A DNA stretch of 64,000 nucleotides from Streptomyces sp. B93 (GTDB lineage Bacteria > Actinomycetota > Actinomycetes > Streptomycetales > Streptomycetaceae), in the NCBI RefSeq assembly GCF_018070565.1, contig NZ_JAGPXL010000010.1, positions 185,567 to 249,566 on the forward strand, read 5' to 3'. Positions 45,345 to 54,826 of this stretch are shown here, piece by piece. The translations under genes were made by a program, and so were the position numbers. The notes beneath the pieces were generated by a model. That model was not told the origin of the DNA. It worked only from the letters and a program-made list of their open reading frames with translations, and ran no database searches. Position 1 is the stretch's first letter. The number at the start of each line of letters is the position of its first letter.

Positions 45345-45364
45345 AATGGACCCATGGGTCCATT
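45345..45364. promoter_or_regulatory. Perfect 20-bp palindrome over the tetR start codon
   Basis: AATGGACCCA-TGGGTCCATT covers 45345-45364 and includes the ATG at 45354. A TAAAAT -10-like hexamer at 45342-45347 sits seven bases before the ATG, so the message would be leaderless and the repressor would block both promoter and start. Confidence 0.85.
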
Positions 45365-46019
45365 GCAGAGAAGCTCGCCGCACAGGAAATTGACAGCCAA
45401 GGGTCAGGCCACTCGACAACGCATCGTTGAGGGTGCGGCGGAGGTTCTCAAGGAGAAGGGCGTCGCGATGGCGACGCTGGACGATGTCATGGCGCGAACC
45501 CGGAGCAGCAAGAGCCAGCTCTTTCACTACTTTCCGGCCGGAAAGGAGGAACTGCTGCTGGCCGTGGCGCAGTTCGAGGCGGATCAGGTGCTGGCCGAAC
45601 AGCAGCCCTACCTCGGGTGCCTAGAGTCCTGGGAAGCTTGGCAGAACTGGCGCGACCTGATCATCAAACGTTACGAGGAACAGGGAGAAGACTGCCCGCT
45701 CGGCACGCTCTCCTTGCACCTGGGCCGGAGCACTCCCGGGGCTCGGGCCGTCGTGATGGAGCTCATGCGACTGTGGCAGGAGAGCCTTGCCGTGGGCATT
45801 CGAGCTCTCCAGCGTGCCGGACTTCTACCCGCGGACCTGGACGTCGAGGCGCGGTCGGCCGCGCTGCTTGCGGCCATCCAGGGTGGTGTCGCGATCCTCC
45901 AGTCGACCGGGCAGGCCTACCACCTGCGCGCCGCGCTCGACGAGGGCATAGCCAGCTTGCGCCGCGCCGGGGAGGAGCACGCAGTAACCGACGCCGCGGT
46001 CGGCGGCCCGACTCGCTGA
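45354..46019 (+). CDS. TetR-family regulator
   Basis: A 221-residue regulator. After a short basic arm the helix-turn-helix covers about residues 20-66 (TLDDVMARTRSSKSQLFHYF). The C-terminal domain contains DCPLGTLSLHLGRSTPGAR, typical of the TetR group with a TetR_C_33-like domain. The start codon lies within a palindrome, and a closely related palindrome precedes the next gene on the same strand, an SDR, giving a two-site regulon. Confidence 0.94.
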   Translation: MGPLQRSSPHRKLTAKGQATRQRIVEGAAEVLKEKGVAMATLDDVMARTRSSKSQLFHYFPAGKEELLLAVAQFEADQVLAEQQPYLGCLESWEAWQNWRDLIIKRYEEQGEDCPLGTLSLHLGRSTPGARAVVMELMRLWQESLAVGIRALQRAGLLPADLDVEARSAALLAAIQGGVAILQSTGQAYHLRAALDEGIASLRRAGEEHAVTDAAVGGPTR

Positions 46020-46181
46020 TCGGTCACCGCTGCCCCGGCCCTTTGTGCGCAGGCCTCGGATCAGGGGCGGATCCGGGTCGACGGGGGCGCGCTGCTCTTC
46101 CGAATGGACCGCCAGGCTTCTGGGCGGCAAATCCGGTCTGCTTCGCGATGTCCGCCGTCTTAACTACGCCGCCGCACAGAT

Positions 46182-46197
46182 TGGACTTGTGAGTCCA
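46182..46197. promoter_or_regulatory. Second copy of the TetR operator, upstream of the SDR
   Basis: TGGACT-TGTG-AGTCCA, with flanking ATT on the left and TTT on the right, keeps the TGGAC/GTCCA core of the palindrome at 45345-45364. It lies 120 bp upstream of the SDR start and probably places it under the same repressor. Confidence 0.75.
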
Positions 46198-46316
46198 TTT
46201 ATCTCTCTTCATAGTGACACAGTCGCTCGGGCCAGTCCGGGCGGAACGTGCAGGGCGAGGGCGGATGCCCGGTCCGACACGAACATTGATCACTATGCAT
46301 GCACGAGGGTGAACAC

Positions 46317-47081
46317 ATGAGCGGACGGCTGCAGGGTAAGCGAGCGCTGGTGACCGGCTCGACCAGCAATCTCGGGCGAGCCATCGCCGAAGCATTCGCC
46401 GCCGAGGGCGCACACGTTGTCGTGTCCGGGCGAAGCGAAGCGCGAGGAGTGGAGGTGGTCGACGGGATCCGGTCCCGCGGTGGGCGCGCCGACTTCGTGC
46501 GGGCCGATCTGGACGGCACCGCGCAAGCATGTCGCGCGCTGGCCGTGGAGGCGACGTCGGCCCTGGGCGGCGGAATCGACATCCTGGTCAACAACGCGGG
46601 CATCTTCCCCGGCGACAGTACTCCCGACACCGACGAGAAGACCTTCGACCAAGTTTATGCGGTGAACGTGAAGTCGCCGTTCTTCCTCACCGCCGTGATC
46701 GCTCCCGCCATGGCCGAGGCAGGCGGCGGCGCGATCATCAACCTGGGCTCGTGGGTCTCGCGCCTGGGCATCCCCGTGGCCGCGCTCTACGCGTCGTCCA
46801 AGGGGGCCTTGGAGACACTGACCCGCGCTTGGTCGGCAGAGTTCGGGCCGCGCGGCGTGCGTGTCAACGCGATCTCACCGGGCGTCGTCAACGAGGTCGT
46901 CCCGGGCGAGGTGCACCCGGGGCAGCTCATGATGAAGGGCACGCCGGCGGACGGCATGGGAAGGCCCGACGCGATCGCCCATGCGGCCGTCTACCTCGCG
47001 GGTGACGAGGCCGACTTCGTGCACGGCATCGTGCTCGATGTGGACGGTGGACGCACCACCGTGGCCGTCATTGCGCAATAG
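46317..47081 (+). CDS. Short-chain dehydrogenase (FabG-like)
   Basis: A 254-residue classical SDR from ATG 46317 with GAGGGTG upstream; an ATG 18 bases earlier is possible. Motifs: TGSTSNLGRAIAEAF, ILVNNAGIFPG and catalytic LYASSK. The C-terminus HGIVLDVDGGRTTV is the usual glycine-rich end. It probably reduces a ketone or oxidises an alcohol with NAD(P). A copy of the TetR operator lies upstream. Confidence 0.92.
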   Translation: MSGRLQGKRALVTGSTSNLGRAIAEAFAAEGAHVVVSGRSEARGVEVVDGIRSRGGRADFVRADLDGTAQACRALAVEATSALGGGIDILVNNAGIFPGDSTPDTDEKTFDQVYAVNVKSPFFLTAVIAPAMAEAGGGAIINLGSWVSRLGIPVAALYASSKGALETLTRAWSAEFGPRGVRVNAISPGVVNEVVPGEVHPGQLMMKGTPADGMGRPDAIAHAAVYLAGDEADFVHGIVLDVDGGRTTVAVIAQ

Positions 47082-47269
47082 TTCAGGCGCCGCGTCCAGC
47101 GGCCACGGCTGAGCATGGCCCCCCGGGTGCTCCGTCGTGCAAGCCGTAGCGCGCGATGTACCCGCCGAGCGCTTCCCCGTCGGCGTGACGCGAGGGAAGG
47201 CGCGCAGGACGTCATTTCGGCTGGCATGATCTGAGGCAGTCCGAGGTGATGACTGCTGCGCGTGTCGAG

Positions 47270-47520
47270 CGGTGGCGCCGGAAGAGCCTTGGACGTTGTT
47301 TCGGCAGGTGGTGCGGCCGACGCAGGTTCCGCCGCAGGTCGGAGGGCGCCGTGGACGCGGGGACCGCGAGATGTTGACGGCGATTTTCTTCGTGGCCAAC
47401 ACCTCGGGCTGCACCTGAAACCAACTGCCGGGCTCCGGGCTGTCGAGGGTCACCGCCTTCCGGCGGTTCACCGACTGGACCCAAGTGTTCGGAGGTCGGG
47501 AACTCCCGTCAGGGCGGCCA
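47270..47520 (+). pseudogene. IS5-type transposase N-terminal remnant
   Basis: On the plus strand DREMLTAIFFVANTSGCT, a stop, then NQLPGSGLSRVTAFRRFTDW matches the N-terminal part of an IS5-type transposase (LTAIxYVxxSGCxWRxLPxxFGxSxxTAHRRFxxW). The remainder is absent and there are in-frame stops. Confidence 0.7.
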
Positions 47521-47626
47521 TGACTGGTGTCCGCCGGCGCACCGCCCCGAGGAGCGCTGAACCGGTCGCCTGGCGAAGGCAACTCAAAGAACAAGATGCG
47601 CCGCTGTCCCAGAACACCCAGCTCTG

Positions 47627-48280
47627 TCAGATGCCGGATCCTCTGATGATGTCGTCGATGTCCGCCGCCGTCAGCGGAGCATGCCGCAGCCCCGGTCCAC
47701 GCGTGCTCCAGCCGGTGAGTACGGCTTCAAGATGCCTCTGCCACCCTGACACGGCCGCATTACGGCCGATGTCGAGAACTCCTGTGATGGCGAAGAGGGC
47801 GACTGCCACGTCTTCGGGCACAAGATCTCCCCGCACTGATCCGGCCTGCTGCGCCCGCCGCAACAGGTCGGCCTGTGCGGTACGGGAGCGCGCCGTGAGT
47901 GCTTCGGAGCCTGGGAAGTTCCAGATGGTTCGGATTATCCCTGGTTGGGAGCCGAGCAGCTCCGCGACCTCCCACAGGTACTGGCACAGCGCGTCCTCGC
48001 CGGAAGCGACATGGCGTTCGGCGATTTCGACAGCGGCCTCCAGGAGTTGTCGGGCGAGCTCGTTGATCAGTGCTTCCTTGTTGGCGAAGTGTCGGTAGAT
48101 GGTGCCCAGTCCGAGTCCGGACTGCTCCGCGACGACCTCGATGCTGGTCGCCACGCCTCGGGCCGCGAAGACCTGGCGTGCAGCGTCGAGGATGCGGGTG
48201 GAGTTCTCCTCCGCGTCACGACGCCGACGCCGAGAGCGGGACGCCGGAGCAACGGAACCGCCGGGCTCGTTCACAGTCAT
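47627..48280 (-). CDS. TetR-family regulator
   Basis: A 217-residue regulator from ATG 48280. An arginine-rich arm (SRSRRRRRDAEENS) precedes the helix-turn-helix SGLGLGTIYRHFANKEALIN near residue 60. The C-terminal domain is of the SBD-like type (DALCQYLWEVAELLGSQPG). Its start lies four bases after the stop of a broken quinone oxidoreductase gene on the same strand, so both belonged to one operon. Confidence 0.93.
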   Translation of the reverse strand: MTVNEPGGSVAPASRSRRRRRDAEENSTRILDAARQVFAARGVATSIEVVAEQSGLGLGTIYRHFANKEALINELARQLLEAAVEIAERHVASGEDALCQYLWEVAELLGSQPGIIRTIWNFPGSEALTARSRTAQADLLRRAQQAGSVRGDLVPEDVAVALFAITGVLDIGRNAAVSGWQRHLEAVLTGWSTRGPGLRHAPLTAADIDDIIRGSGI

Positions 48281-48284
48281 ACGC

Positions 48285-49256
48285 TCAAGCCTGCCGTACG
48301 TGAAGCAGAACCTTGCCCATCGTGCCCCGTCCTTCGATTGGCCAGTGAGCGCCTCCGCTGCCGCGAGTGAGGTAGATCTCTCCCACTGAAACCTTCAGCC
48401 TTCCCGAGGCCACCCAGTCGAACAGTCCACCGGTGTGTGCGAGAAGCGCGGCCCGGTCTGGCACGTGGTGCACAACTATCGAGTAGGTGACGAGCACGTT
48501 GTTGGACGGGGACTCGACCGAGATCGGTGGCACTAACCCGTTGGCCTGGTCGAAGCTCACCACTGTCCCGTGCGGGCGTAGCGGGGCCAGGGACTCCTGG
48601 AAGGTCGCAGCCCCTACGCCATCGAAGACGACATCGGTGCCGCGACCGTTCGTCAGCTCGCCGGCCTGCTCGGAGAGTGGCCGGGCAGGCCCGACGATGA
48701 CTTCGTCGGTGCCGACCTGGCGGGCGGGCTGGGCCTTGGCCTCGGTGGAGACAACACCGGTGATCCGCCCACCGCGCAGCCTCACGATCTGGGTCAGTGA
48801 CTGCCCGACGCCGCCGGCGGCAGCGGGGGCCACACACGTCACCGGGCTTGACCGGGTAGCTTTTGATCGCCTGATGGCGAGCCATCAGGCCTTGCACCGG
48901 CAGCGCTGCCGCGACCTCGTTCTCGATCTCTTCCGGTACGGGGATCAGCGCCGATGCCGGGAGCGCCATGAGCTCGGCGTAGCTGCCGTAGTCCAAGTAC
49001 CACGCGACTCGCTGGCCTGCTTCCAAGCCGGTCACGTCCGCTCCGAGTCGGCGGATGACGCCCACGCCCTCCACGCCGCGGACGCATGGCAACGTGCCGT
49101 TTCCGCCACGGTCGGTGCGGGTTCCGACATCCAGATGGTTGATGCCCGCGAAGCGCACCTCGACGAGCACTTCATCATCCGCGGGCACGGGTTCGCGGCG
49201 TTGGTGAGGCGCAGCACCTCCGGCCCGCCGAAGGCCTCCATGACGATTGCCGTCAT
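48285..49256 (-). pseudogene. Quinone oxidoreductase (MDR), two frameshifts
   Basis: ATG 49256 opens MTAIVMEAFGGPEVLRLTNA. A first shift near 49195 leads to EPVPADDEVLVEVRFAGINH and on to PVKPGDV; a second near 48840 leads to GGVGQSLTQIVRLRGG and VVFDGVGAATFQESLAPLR, ending at 48285. Joined, the three frames give a normal zinc-independent quinone oxidoreductase of about 320 residues. Two independent shifts make real decay more likely than sequencing error. Confidence 0.85.
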
Positions 49257-49458
49257 CCTCAAGCCTCCAGATCAGTCGCTGTGGGCCGGACTGTCGCGGT
49301 GCCACCAGCCCCGGGATCCACGGCAGGAGCGGACATAGACCTCGCCGTCGACGACGATGAACCACACCGGCACCCGGGCAGTACCGTTGCGGCCCGCATG
49401 GACGAGCGCGACCTCGCCCCCGAGTGCCGCAGGATGAGGCCGCCGGTCTCCCGACCGC

Positions 49459-49941
49459 TCACGCCGTCAGGGCAGCGACGTCCGCCAGGAACGTCGGGTT
49501 GCCCGTAAAGTGCGTCGGAACCAGCGAGACGTGGATGATCTTCCAGCCATCGTCGGTGCGGGCGAGTTTCTGCATGCCCTTGCCGAAGATGATCCAGGTG
49601 TTCTTCGCCGGGTCGTCACCCAGTGCGGGGTGGACGTGCAGCGCTTCCTCGTAAAAGCGCACGATGGCGATGTCGTCGTCGATGTCGACGACGAAGCTGG
49701 ACAGCTGGTGCTGGGTGACCGGGATCGGACCGATCACCCTCTCGGCATTGGCGCGGACCTCGTGGCCAGTCATCGAGCCGCTGGCACCACCACCGCCGAC
49801 GTCATCGACGCCACCGAAGTCCACAGTGACGGTCTCGGCGTGGGCGGCCTCGTAGGCGTCCCACTCCTTCGAATCCGCGGTGACGAAGCCGCGGGTGACC
49901 GCCTGGATCGCGGTCGTGATGTCTTCATTCAGGGTGGCCAT
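49459..49941 (-). CDS. SnoaL-like/NTF2-fold protein
   Basis: A 160-residue protein with the SnoaL-like pattern: a first helix (AIQAVTRGFVTADSKEWDAY), a middle strand region (VVDIDDDIAIVRFYEEALHV) and a C-terminal sheet (GWKIIHVSLVPTHFTGNP). SnoaL-like folds serve as isomerases, cyclases or ligand binders; none can be chosen here. A palindrome lies 22 bp upstream of its start. It precedes the broken quinone oxidoreductase and tetR genes on the same strand. Confidence 0.82.
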   Translation of the reverse strand: MATLNEDITTAIQAVTRGFVTADSKEWDAYEAAHAETVTVDFGGVDDVGGGGASGSMTGHEVRANAERVIGPIPVTQHQLSSFVVDIDDDIAIVRFYEEALHVHPALGDDPAKNTWIIFGKGMQKLARTDDGWKIIHVSLVPTHFTGNPTFLADVAALTA

Positions 49942-49963
49942 GTGTTCCTCTTCTCCGGAGTAC

Positions 49964-49979
49964 CGGAAACTGGTTTCCG
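49964..49979. promoter_or_regulatory. TetR-type operator upstream of the SnoaL-like gene
   Basis: CGGAAAC-TG-GTTTCCG is a perfect 7-bp inverted repeat with a 2-bp centre, 23-38 bp upstream of the ATG at 49941. This GGAAAC-GTTTCC type is common for TetR repressors. The downstream TetR (47627-48280) is the likely binder. Confidence 0.75.
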
Positions 49980-50929
49980 TTTAATAGAAGCGTACACGGT
50001 CGCCGGCTATTCCCTGGCGACACCGAAGCCGTACACGCCCCCCGGCGCCGTCTGTCGGACGTGGTCTAGCGAGCCCTCCTCCGCGGCGCCCAGACCGGCA
50101 CAGAGCTGCCCTACGGCGCGAGCCGGAGGAGGGGATGATTGATCCACATCGGCTCTGCGCCCGGCGTACGTGGGCGAGAGTCCGGCCAGCGCGCCGCAGG
50201 CGAGTGGCCTTCGGCTGGTCCGTGGTCCAGGCACAGACCGTTGAACCGGTGGAAGGCTGCTGAAGCAGGCCGGGCAGCCGTAGCCGCGATCCCAGTTGGG
50301 TGACGGATGTCCCGCGGGCCCCCGTTGCCTACGGTGTGATGCATCGCCTCCGCTCATCGCGGTTGGTCAAGGCGGCGTATGGCACTGCAAACGCCTCATG
50401 CTCGTAGGAAGACGGGCGGTAGACGGCTTCGGCCAATCCAGAGGTAGACCAGAAAAGCCGGACGCCGCATGGTTCGACTCGCGGCGCAGGCGTCGAGAGG
50501 CGCTCTGCGTGCCTGATTGAGGAGACGGACATTGATGGCGTCCCGCCACGTGGTGCAGAGCCATCCGGCCCGCGCCGGTCCGAGCGGCCAGCGATCGCTG
50601 ACCCGGCTGAACCCCGCGCCGCTGCGTGAGCCGGTCAGCGCGGCGCAGGCCGCCCGGCCATGGGCCGGGAGGCGGAACCCGGCCGCGACCTGCGAAGTCG
50701 CGATGGTCGAGCGGCTACACCACCTGGCGGGACGCCACCCGGACATTTGTCACAGCCGTCCGCTACCTGAGCCGGGCTGTCGCCTGCGCGGCAGCCCGTA
50801 GCGACAGCGGCACCCCCGCCGCCATGCTGATGGAGGAGCGTCGTCAAGCGGTCGTGGCGTCTCAGCGGCGCGACGACGAGTGGTGCAGCTATCTGCTGGA
50901 GCGCGGTACCAAACCTCTGCCGCTGGCGG
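49980..50929. other. No supported gene; probable decayed sequence
   Basis: About 950 bp without an intact gene. A plus-strand frame at about 50720-50990 (ATRTFVTAVRYLSRAVACAA, then MLMEERRQAVVASQRRDDEW) has coding-like composition but no start or family match, and overlaps the end of the xdhC remnant. The region 50000-50500 shows nothing recognisable. Confidence 0.5.
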
Positions 50930-51667
50930 ACGTCACCACCCTGATCGCGAGGGTGGCGGTGGCGAACACGGGACGGGCGTCGCACACGGTCACCCGGTAG
51001 CCCGGCAGAGCGCCCATGCGTGTGAGCGCGGCGGTGAAGTCGATGGCGCCGAAGACGATCAGCCGCGGTGCCGTCGTCTGAGACTCGACCAGCAGCGTCA
51101 CGGGGTCGTCACCGCACAGGTGGTGGACCATGCCGGTGACTCCAGCGTTCAGCAGGCCCCGGCCTCGTGTGCGGCCCAGCGGTCGAGGTCGGCGCCGTCC
51201 AAGGTCCCCGCCACTGTCCGGTCGGGCCGTACCAGCATGGTCCGTCCGAGTAGATGAGAGGGGCCGGAGACCACCCGGGTGAGGGCGACGGACTCACCCG
51301 CGGCCGTTGCCGCCACGGCCGCGGCGATCTCCGGTTGCTCGGCGGGCACCACGCGCTGGACGAACACCTCCAGAGCGCCACCGCAGGCGAGTCCGACCGC
51401 GAAGGCGTCGTCCTCGCTGTATCGGAAGTGCCAAGGTCGGCCGGCTCGCGCCCGGCCGGCACCTGCTGGCACAGTCCGTACACGGCGCCCTCGACGCAGC
51501 CGCCCGAGATGCTGCTGACCGCTCGGCCGACAGCATCGACGGCCATGGCCGCGCCGACCGCGAAGGGTTCGGCCCGCGCGCGCCATCCGTGCAGCGCCTC
51601 GGCTGCGGTGTCCAGCGCTTTGTCCTCCAGGGGTTGCCCGAGCGTGCCCGGGAGATCACATACGGGG
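50930..51667 (-). pseudogene. xdhC: XdhC/CoxI-family gene, deleted, frameshifted and truncated
   Basis: After paoC-like the frame reads LEDKALDTAAEALHGWRARA, then AVDAVGRAVSSISGGCVEGAV, the XdhC signature, although the usual segment with TVVxxxGSAPR before it is missing. Near 51445 the frame shifts to EDDAFAVGLACGGALEVFVQ. A further stretch reads LLVESQTTAPRLIVFGAIDF and YRVTVCDARPVFATAT, then similarity ends near 50960. XdhC proteins load sulfurated molybdenum cofactor into xanthine dehydrogenase-type enzymes. This copy cannot be functional. Confidence 0.82.
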
Positions 51668-53848
51668 GTCCAGGAGCTTGTCGGGCGTGATCGGCAAGTC
51701 CCGCACGCGCCGTCCCGTCGCGTCGAACACCGCGTTGGCCACGGCTGCGGCGATACCTGTCGCGGACAGTTCCCCAATGCCCTTGGCGCCGAGCGGTCCG
51801 ACATGCGGGTCGAACTCGTCGACGAAGGACATGTCGATGTGGGGCGGGATGTCGGCGTTCACCGGCAGTGCCACCCCGGCGAGGTCCTGGGACAGCCACC
51901 GGCCCAGGTGCGGCTCGTAGTGGCTGGCCTCCATGGCTGCCATGCCCCAGCCCCACACCAGGCCGCCGATCATCTGGGAGCGGGCGGTGCGTTCGTTGAC
52001 CACCGCGCCGACGCTGTAGACACCTGTCGCACGGCGCAGCCGCAGCAGCCCGAGGTCCGGGTCGACGCCGACTTCCACGAACATGGCGCCGAAGGTGCGG
52101 GTGGAGACACCTGGTGCTCCCGCGTCGGCGGAGGCGCCGCCGGGCAGAACCATCTCCCCGTGGCCGACCACCTCCTCAACTCCCGCGGCGCTCAGGATCT
52201 CGCCGTAGGGGCGGCGCCGGCCGCGCCACACGAGGGCGCCGGAGTCCGCGCGCACCTCCTCGGCCGGCCAGGACAGCGCCTCGGCAAGTCGGCGCAGGAC
52301 CTCGTTCGCGGCTCCGTGCACCGCGGTACCCATGGCCAGCGTGGTGCCCGACCCGTAGTGCGGGCCCGCGTAGGGCAGGTCGGTGTCGCCGGCGACGCCG
52401 TTGACGGCGCGGATGTCGAGACCGAGCGTCGCTGCGGCGATCTGCGGGAAGATCGTGGTGGCGCCCGCTCCGATGTCGGTGTATCCCGCCTCGACACTCG
52501 CGGTGCCGTCGGCGCGCAACCGCACCCGGGCCTGCGAGGTGAACCGGAACTGGCCCTGTGTGCAGTCGGCCATGCCGCAGCCGATCAGCCAGTGCCCGTC
52601 CCGGGTCCCGCCCTTGGGCCGTTCCCACCAGCCGAAGCGCCGGGCGCCCTCCTCGTAGGCTTCCTTGAGCTTCTTCGAGGACCATGGAGCGCCGCTGGAG
52701 GGGTCGGTGTCCGCGTGGTTGACCAGGCGCAGGGTCAGCGGGTCCATCGACAGGGTGTGGGCCAGCTCGTCCATCGCGGAACCGAGCGCCCAGGTGCCGG
52801 GGCCGTCGATGGGCGAGCGCATGAACGACGACAGGTTGACGTTGCCGCGCCGCACCCGCTGGCTGGTGGAGATGTTCGCGACGGCGTACAGCGCCCTGGC
52901 GGGTCCCGTGCCGAATTCCACGTAGTCGTCGGTGACTGCGGTGACGTTGTCCACCTCGTGGACGAGGGCCGTCAGGGCGCCGTCGCCGTCGGCGCCCAGC
53001 GACACCCGGTGTTCCATCAGCGGCTGGTAGCCGACGACGCTGTACATGTCCTGGCGGGTGAGCACCAGCTTCACCGGGCGGCCGACGGCTTTGGCGGCCA
53101 TGGCGGTGAGGATCTCGTGCGGCCAGACGAACGCCTTGGTGCCGAACCCGCCGCCGGTGTGCGGAGCGATCACCCGCACCTGGTCGGAGCTGATGCCGAA
53201 GACGGCCGCCAGGGTGTCCTGTACCGCGTACATGTGCTGGACGGAGTCGTGGACGGTCAACCGGTCGTCGTGCCATTCCGCGAGGATCGCGCTCGGTTCC
53301 ATGGGATTGCCGTGCCGCGACGGCTGCGTGTAGGTGGACTCCAGGCGGACCGGAGCCGCAGCCAGGGCGCCGGCCGCGTCGCCCTTGCGGAACTCCGCGG
53401 CGTCGAGCATGGCGTAGCCGCTCTGCGCCGACGGCGGGACGGCCACGGCGGTGTCCGGGTTGATGAACGGCTCGCGTTCGTAGTGCACCCGTACGCGGGT
53501 CACGGCGTCTTCGGCCGCTTCCAGGGACTCGGCCAGCACCATGGCCACCGGCTGACCCCAGTAGTGCACCTCGTCCGACTGCAAGGGCAGGAAGCGGGTC
53601 GCCAGAGGAGGGCTCGGCAGCGCGGCGAACGCCTTGTCCACGGGCGGCAAGCCGGTCAGCACGTGGACGACGCCCGGCTGCTCCAGGGCCTCGTCGGTGT
53701 CGTAGCCGCGGACGCGGCCAGCGGGGACCGTCGCCGCGACCAGAACCGCGTACAACTGACCGGCCACGTTGTAGTCGGCAGCGTATGCAGCCGCTCCGGT
53801 GACCTTGATGGGGCCGTCCTGCCTGCTCACACCACGCATGAGGGTCAT
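51656..53848 (-). CDS. Molybdopterin-binding subunit, PaoC-like aldehyde/xanthine oxidase
   Basis: A 730-residue large subunit of the xanthine oxidase family. N-terminal domain: GAAAYAADYNVAGQLYAVLV and the Ald_Xan_dh region. Cofactor-binding motifs include APHTGGGFGTKAFVWPHE and YTDIGAGATTIFPQIAA. The catalytic Glu is Glu693 in GAKGIGELSATGI. The stop overlaps the following xdhC remnant and the start overlaps the FAD subunit by four bases. The enzyme hydroxylates aldehydes or N-heterocycles; relation to PaoC favours aldehydes. There is no signal peptide, so the complex is probably cytoplasmic. Confidence 0.92.
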   Translation of the reverse strand: MTLMRGVSRQDGPIKVTGAAAYAADYNVAGQLYAVLVAATVPAGRVRGYDTDEALEQPGVVHVLTGLPPVDKAFAALPSPPLATRFLPLQSDEVHYWGQPVAMVLAESLEAAEDAVTRVRVHYEREPFINPDTAVAVPPSAQSGYAMLDAAEFRKGDAAGALAAAPVRLESTYTQPSRHGNPMEPSAILAEWHDDRLTVHDSVQHMYAVQDTLAAVFGISSDQVRVIAPHTGGGFGTKAFVWPHEILTAMAAKAVGRPVKLVLTRQDMYSVVGYQPLMEHRVSLGADGDGALTALVHEVDNVTAVTDDYVEFGTGPARALYAVANISTSQRVRRGNVNLSSFMRSPIDGPGTWALGSAMDELAHTLSMDPLTLRLVNHADTDPSSGAPWSSKKLKEAYEEGARRFGWWERPKGGTRDGHWLIGCGMADCTQGQFRFTSQARVRLRADGTASVEAGYTDIGAGATTIFPQIAAATLGLDIRAVNGVAGDTDLPYAGPHYGSGTTLAMGTAVHGAANEVLRRLAEALSWPAEEVRADSGALVWRGRRRPYGEILSAAGVEEVVGHGEMVLPGGASADAGAPGVSTRTFGAMFVEVGVDPDLGLLRLRRATGVYSVGAVVNERTARSQMIGGLVWGWGMAAMEASHYEPHLGRWLSQDLAGVALPVNADIPPHIDMSFVDEFDPHVGPLGAKGIGELSATGIAAAVANAVFDATGRRVRDLPITPDKLLDPRM

Positions 53849-54825
53849 GACGACTCCAGAGCCAGTTCGAGGGCGCGCAGCGCCGTGTTACGGGCGAGCG
53901 GGATCTTGTACGCGTTGGAGGAGAGCGGCCGGCTGTCCACGAAGCCCGAGGTGACGGCGTCCACCACATCGGGGCTGCCGGGCCGCAGGCCCACCAGGGC
54001 GCGTTCCGTCTCGTACAGCCGCCAGGGGCGCATCGCCACGGAACCGAGGGCCAGGCGGGCTCGGGAGATCAGTCCGTCCTGGACCTCGACCGCGGCCGCG
54101 GCCGAGACGAGGGCGAACTCGTAGCTCTGGCGTTCGCGCACCTTGACGTAGGCCGATCTGGGCGCCGGCGCGCCCAGGACGATGCCAGTGATCAGCTCAC
54201 CGGCGCGCAGGACATTGTGCGCGGCCGGGTCGTCGGCGGGCAGGGTATGGAACTCGGTTGCTGCGATCCTGCGGCCGCCGTCGGCATGTTCGGTGACGAT
54301 CTCCGCGTCCAGGCAGGCCAGGGCGACGGCGGGATCCGAGGGCTGGACGGCCACGCAGTCCTGGGTCCACCCGAAGATGGCCAGCCGCTCGTTCGCCCCG
54401 TGCAGGGCCGCGCACCCGCTGCCGGGAACACGTTTGTTGCAGGCGACCGGATGGTTGGAGCGGAAGTAGGGACAGCGGGTGCGCTGTGCCGGGTTGCCGC
54501 CGATGGTGGCCAGGTTGCGCAACTGGGCAGAAGCCGACCTGAGGATCGCCTGGGCGAGCACCGGGTACGACGTCACCACGCGGGGGTCCTGCGCCACGCT
54601 GTTGAGGCGGGCCAGCGCGCCGATGTGGAGGCCTTCCGCGGATGAGGCGATCTCGTCCAGACGGGGCAGCCGGCCGATGTCTACCAGATGAGCGGGCGAT
54701 GCGATACCGGTCCTCGCCCAGTTGAGCAGTTCGGTGCCACCGGCCAGGAACTCGGTGTCCGCGGCATGCGCCCGGGTCAGGGCGTCGGGCAGGGATGCGG
54801 CGCGTGCATAGGTGAACGGGCGCAT
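53845..54825 (-). CDS. FAD-binding subunit with extra iron-sulfur motif, PaoB-like
   Basis: A 326-residue FAD subunit. FAD motifs are LAGGTELLNWARTGIASP near residue 30 and ATIGGNPAQRTRCPYFR near residue 115. The cysteines in RCPYF, VACNK and GSGCAALHG match the insertion that carries a [4Fe-4S] cluster in PaoB-type subunits and the 4-hydroxybenzoyl-CoA reductase group. It passes electrons between the iron-sulfur and molybdenum subunits and their acceptor. It overlaps the large-subunit gene by four bases and lies one base after the 2Fe-2S subunit gene. Confidence 0.92.
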   Translation of the reverse strand: MRPFTYARAASLPDALTRAHAADTEFLAGGTELLNWARTGIASPAHLVDIGRLPRLDEIASSAEGLHIGALARLNSVAQDPRVVTSYPVLAQAILRSASAQLRNLATIGGNPAQRTRCPYFRSNHPVACNKRVPGSGCAALHGANERLAIFGWTQDCVAVQPSDPAVALACLDAEIVTEHADGGRRIAATEFHTLPADDPAAHNVLRAGELITGIVLGAPAPRSAYVKVRERQSYEFALVSAAAAVEVQDGLISRARLALGSVAMRPWRLYETERALVGLRPGSPDVVDAVTSGFVDSRPLSSNAYKIPLARNTALRALELALESS

Positions 54826-54826
54826 G

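Noticed and set aside
50465..50500. GGTTCGACTC resembling a tRNA T-loop
   Set aside because: The flanking bases do not form a proper T-stem and no acceptor, D or anticodon arm lies upstream.
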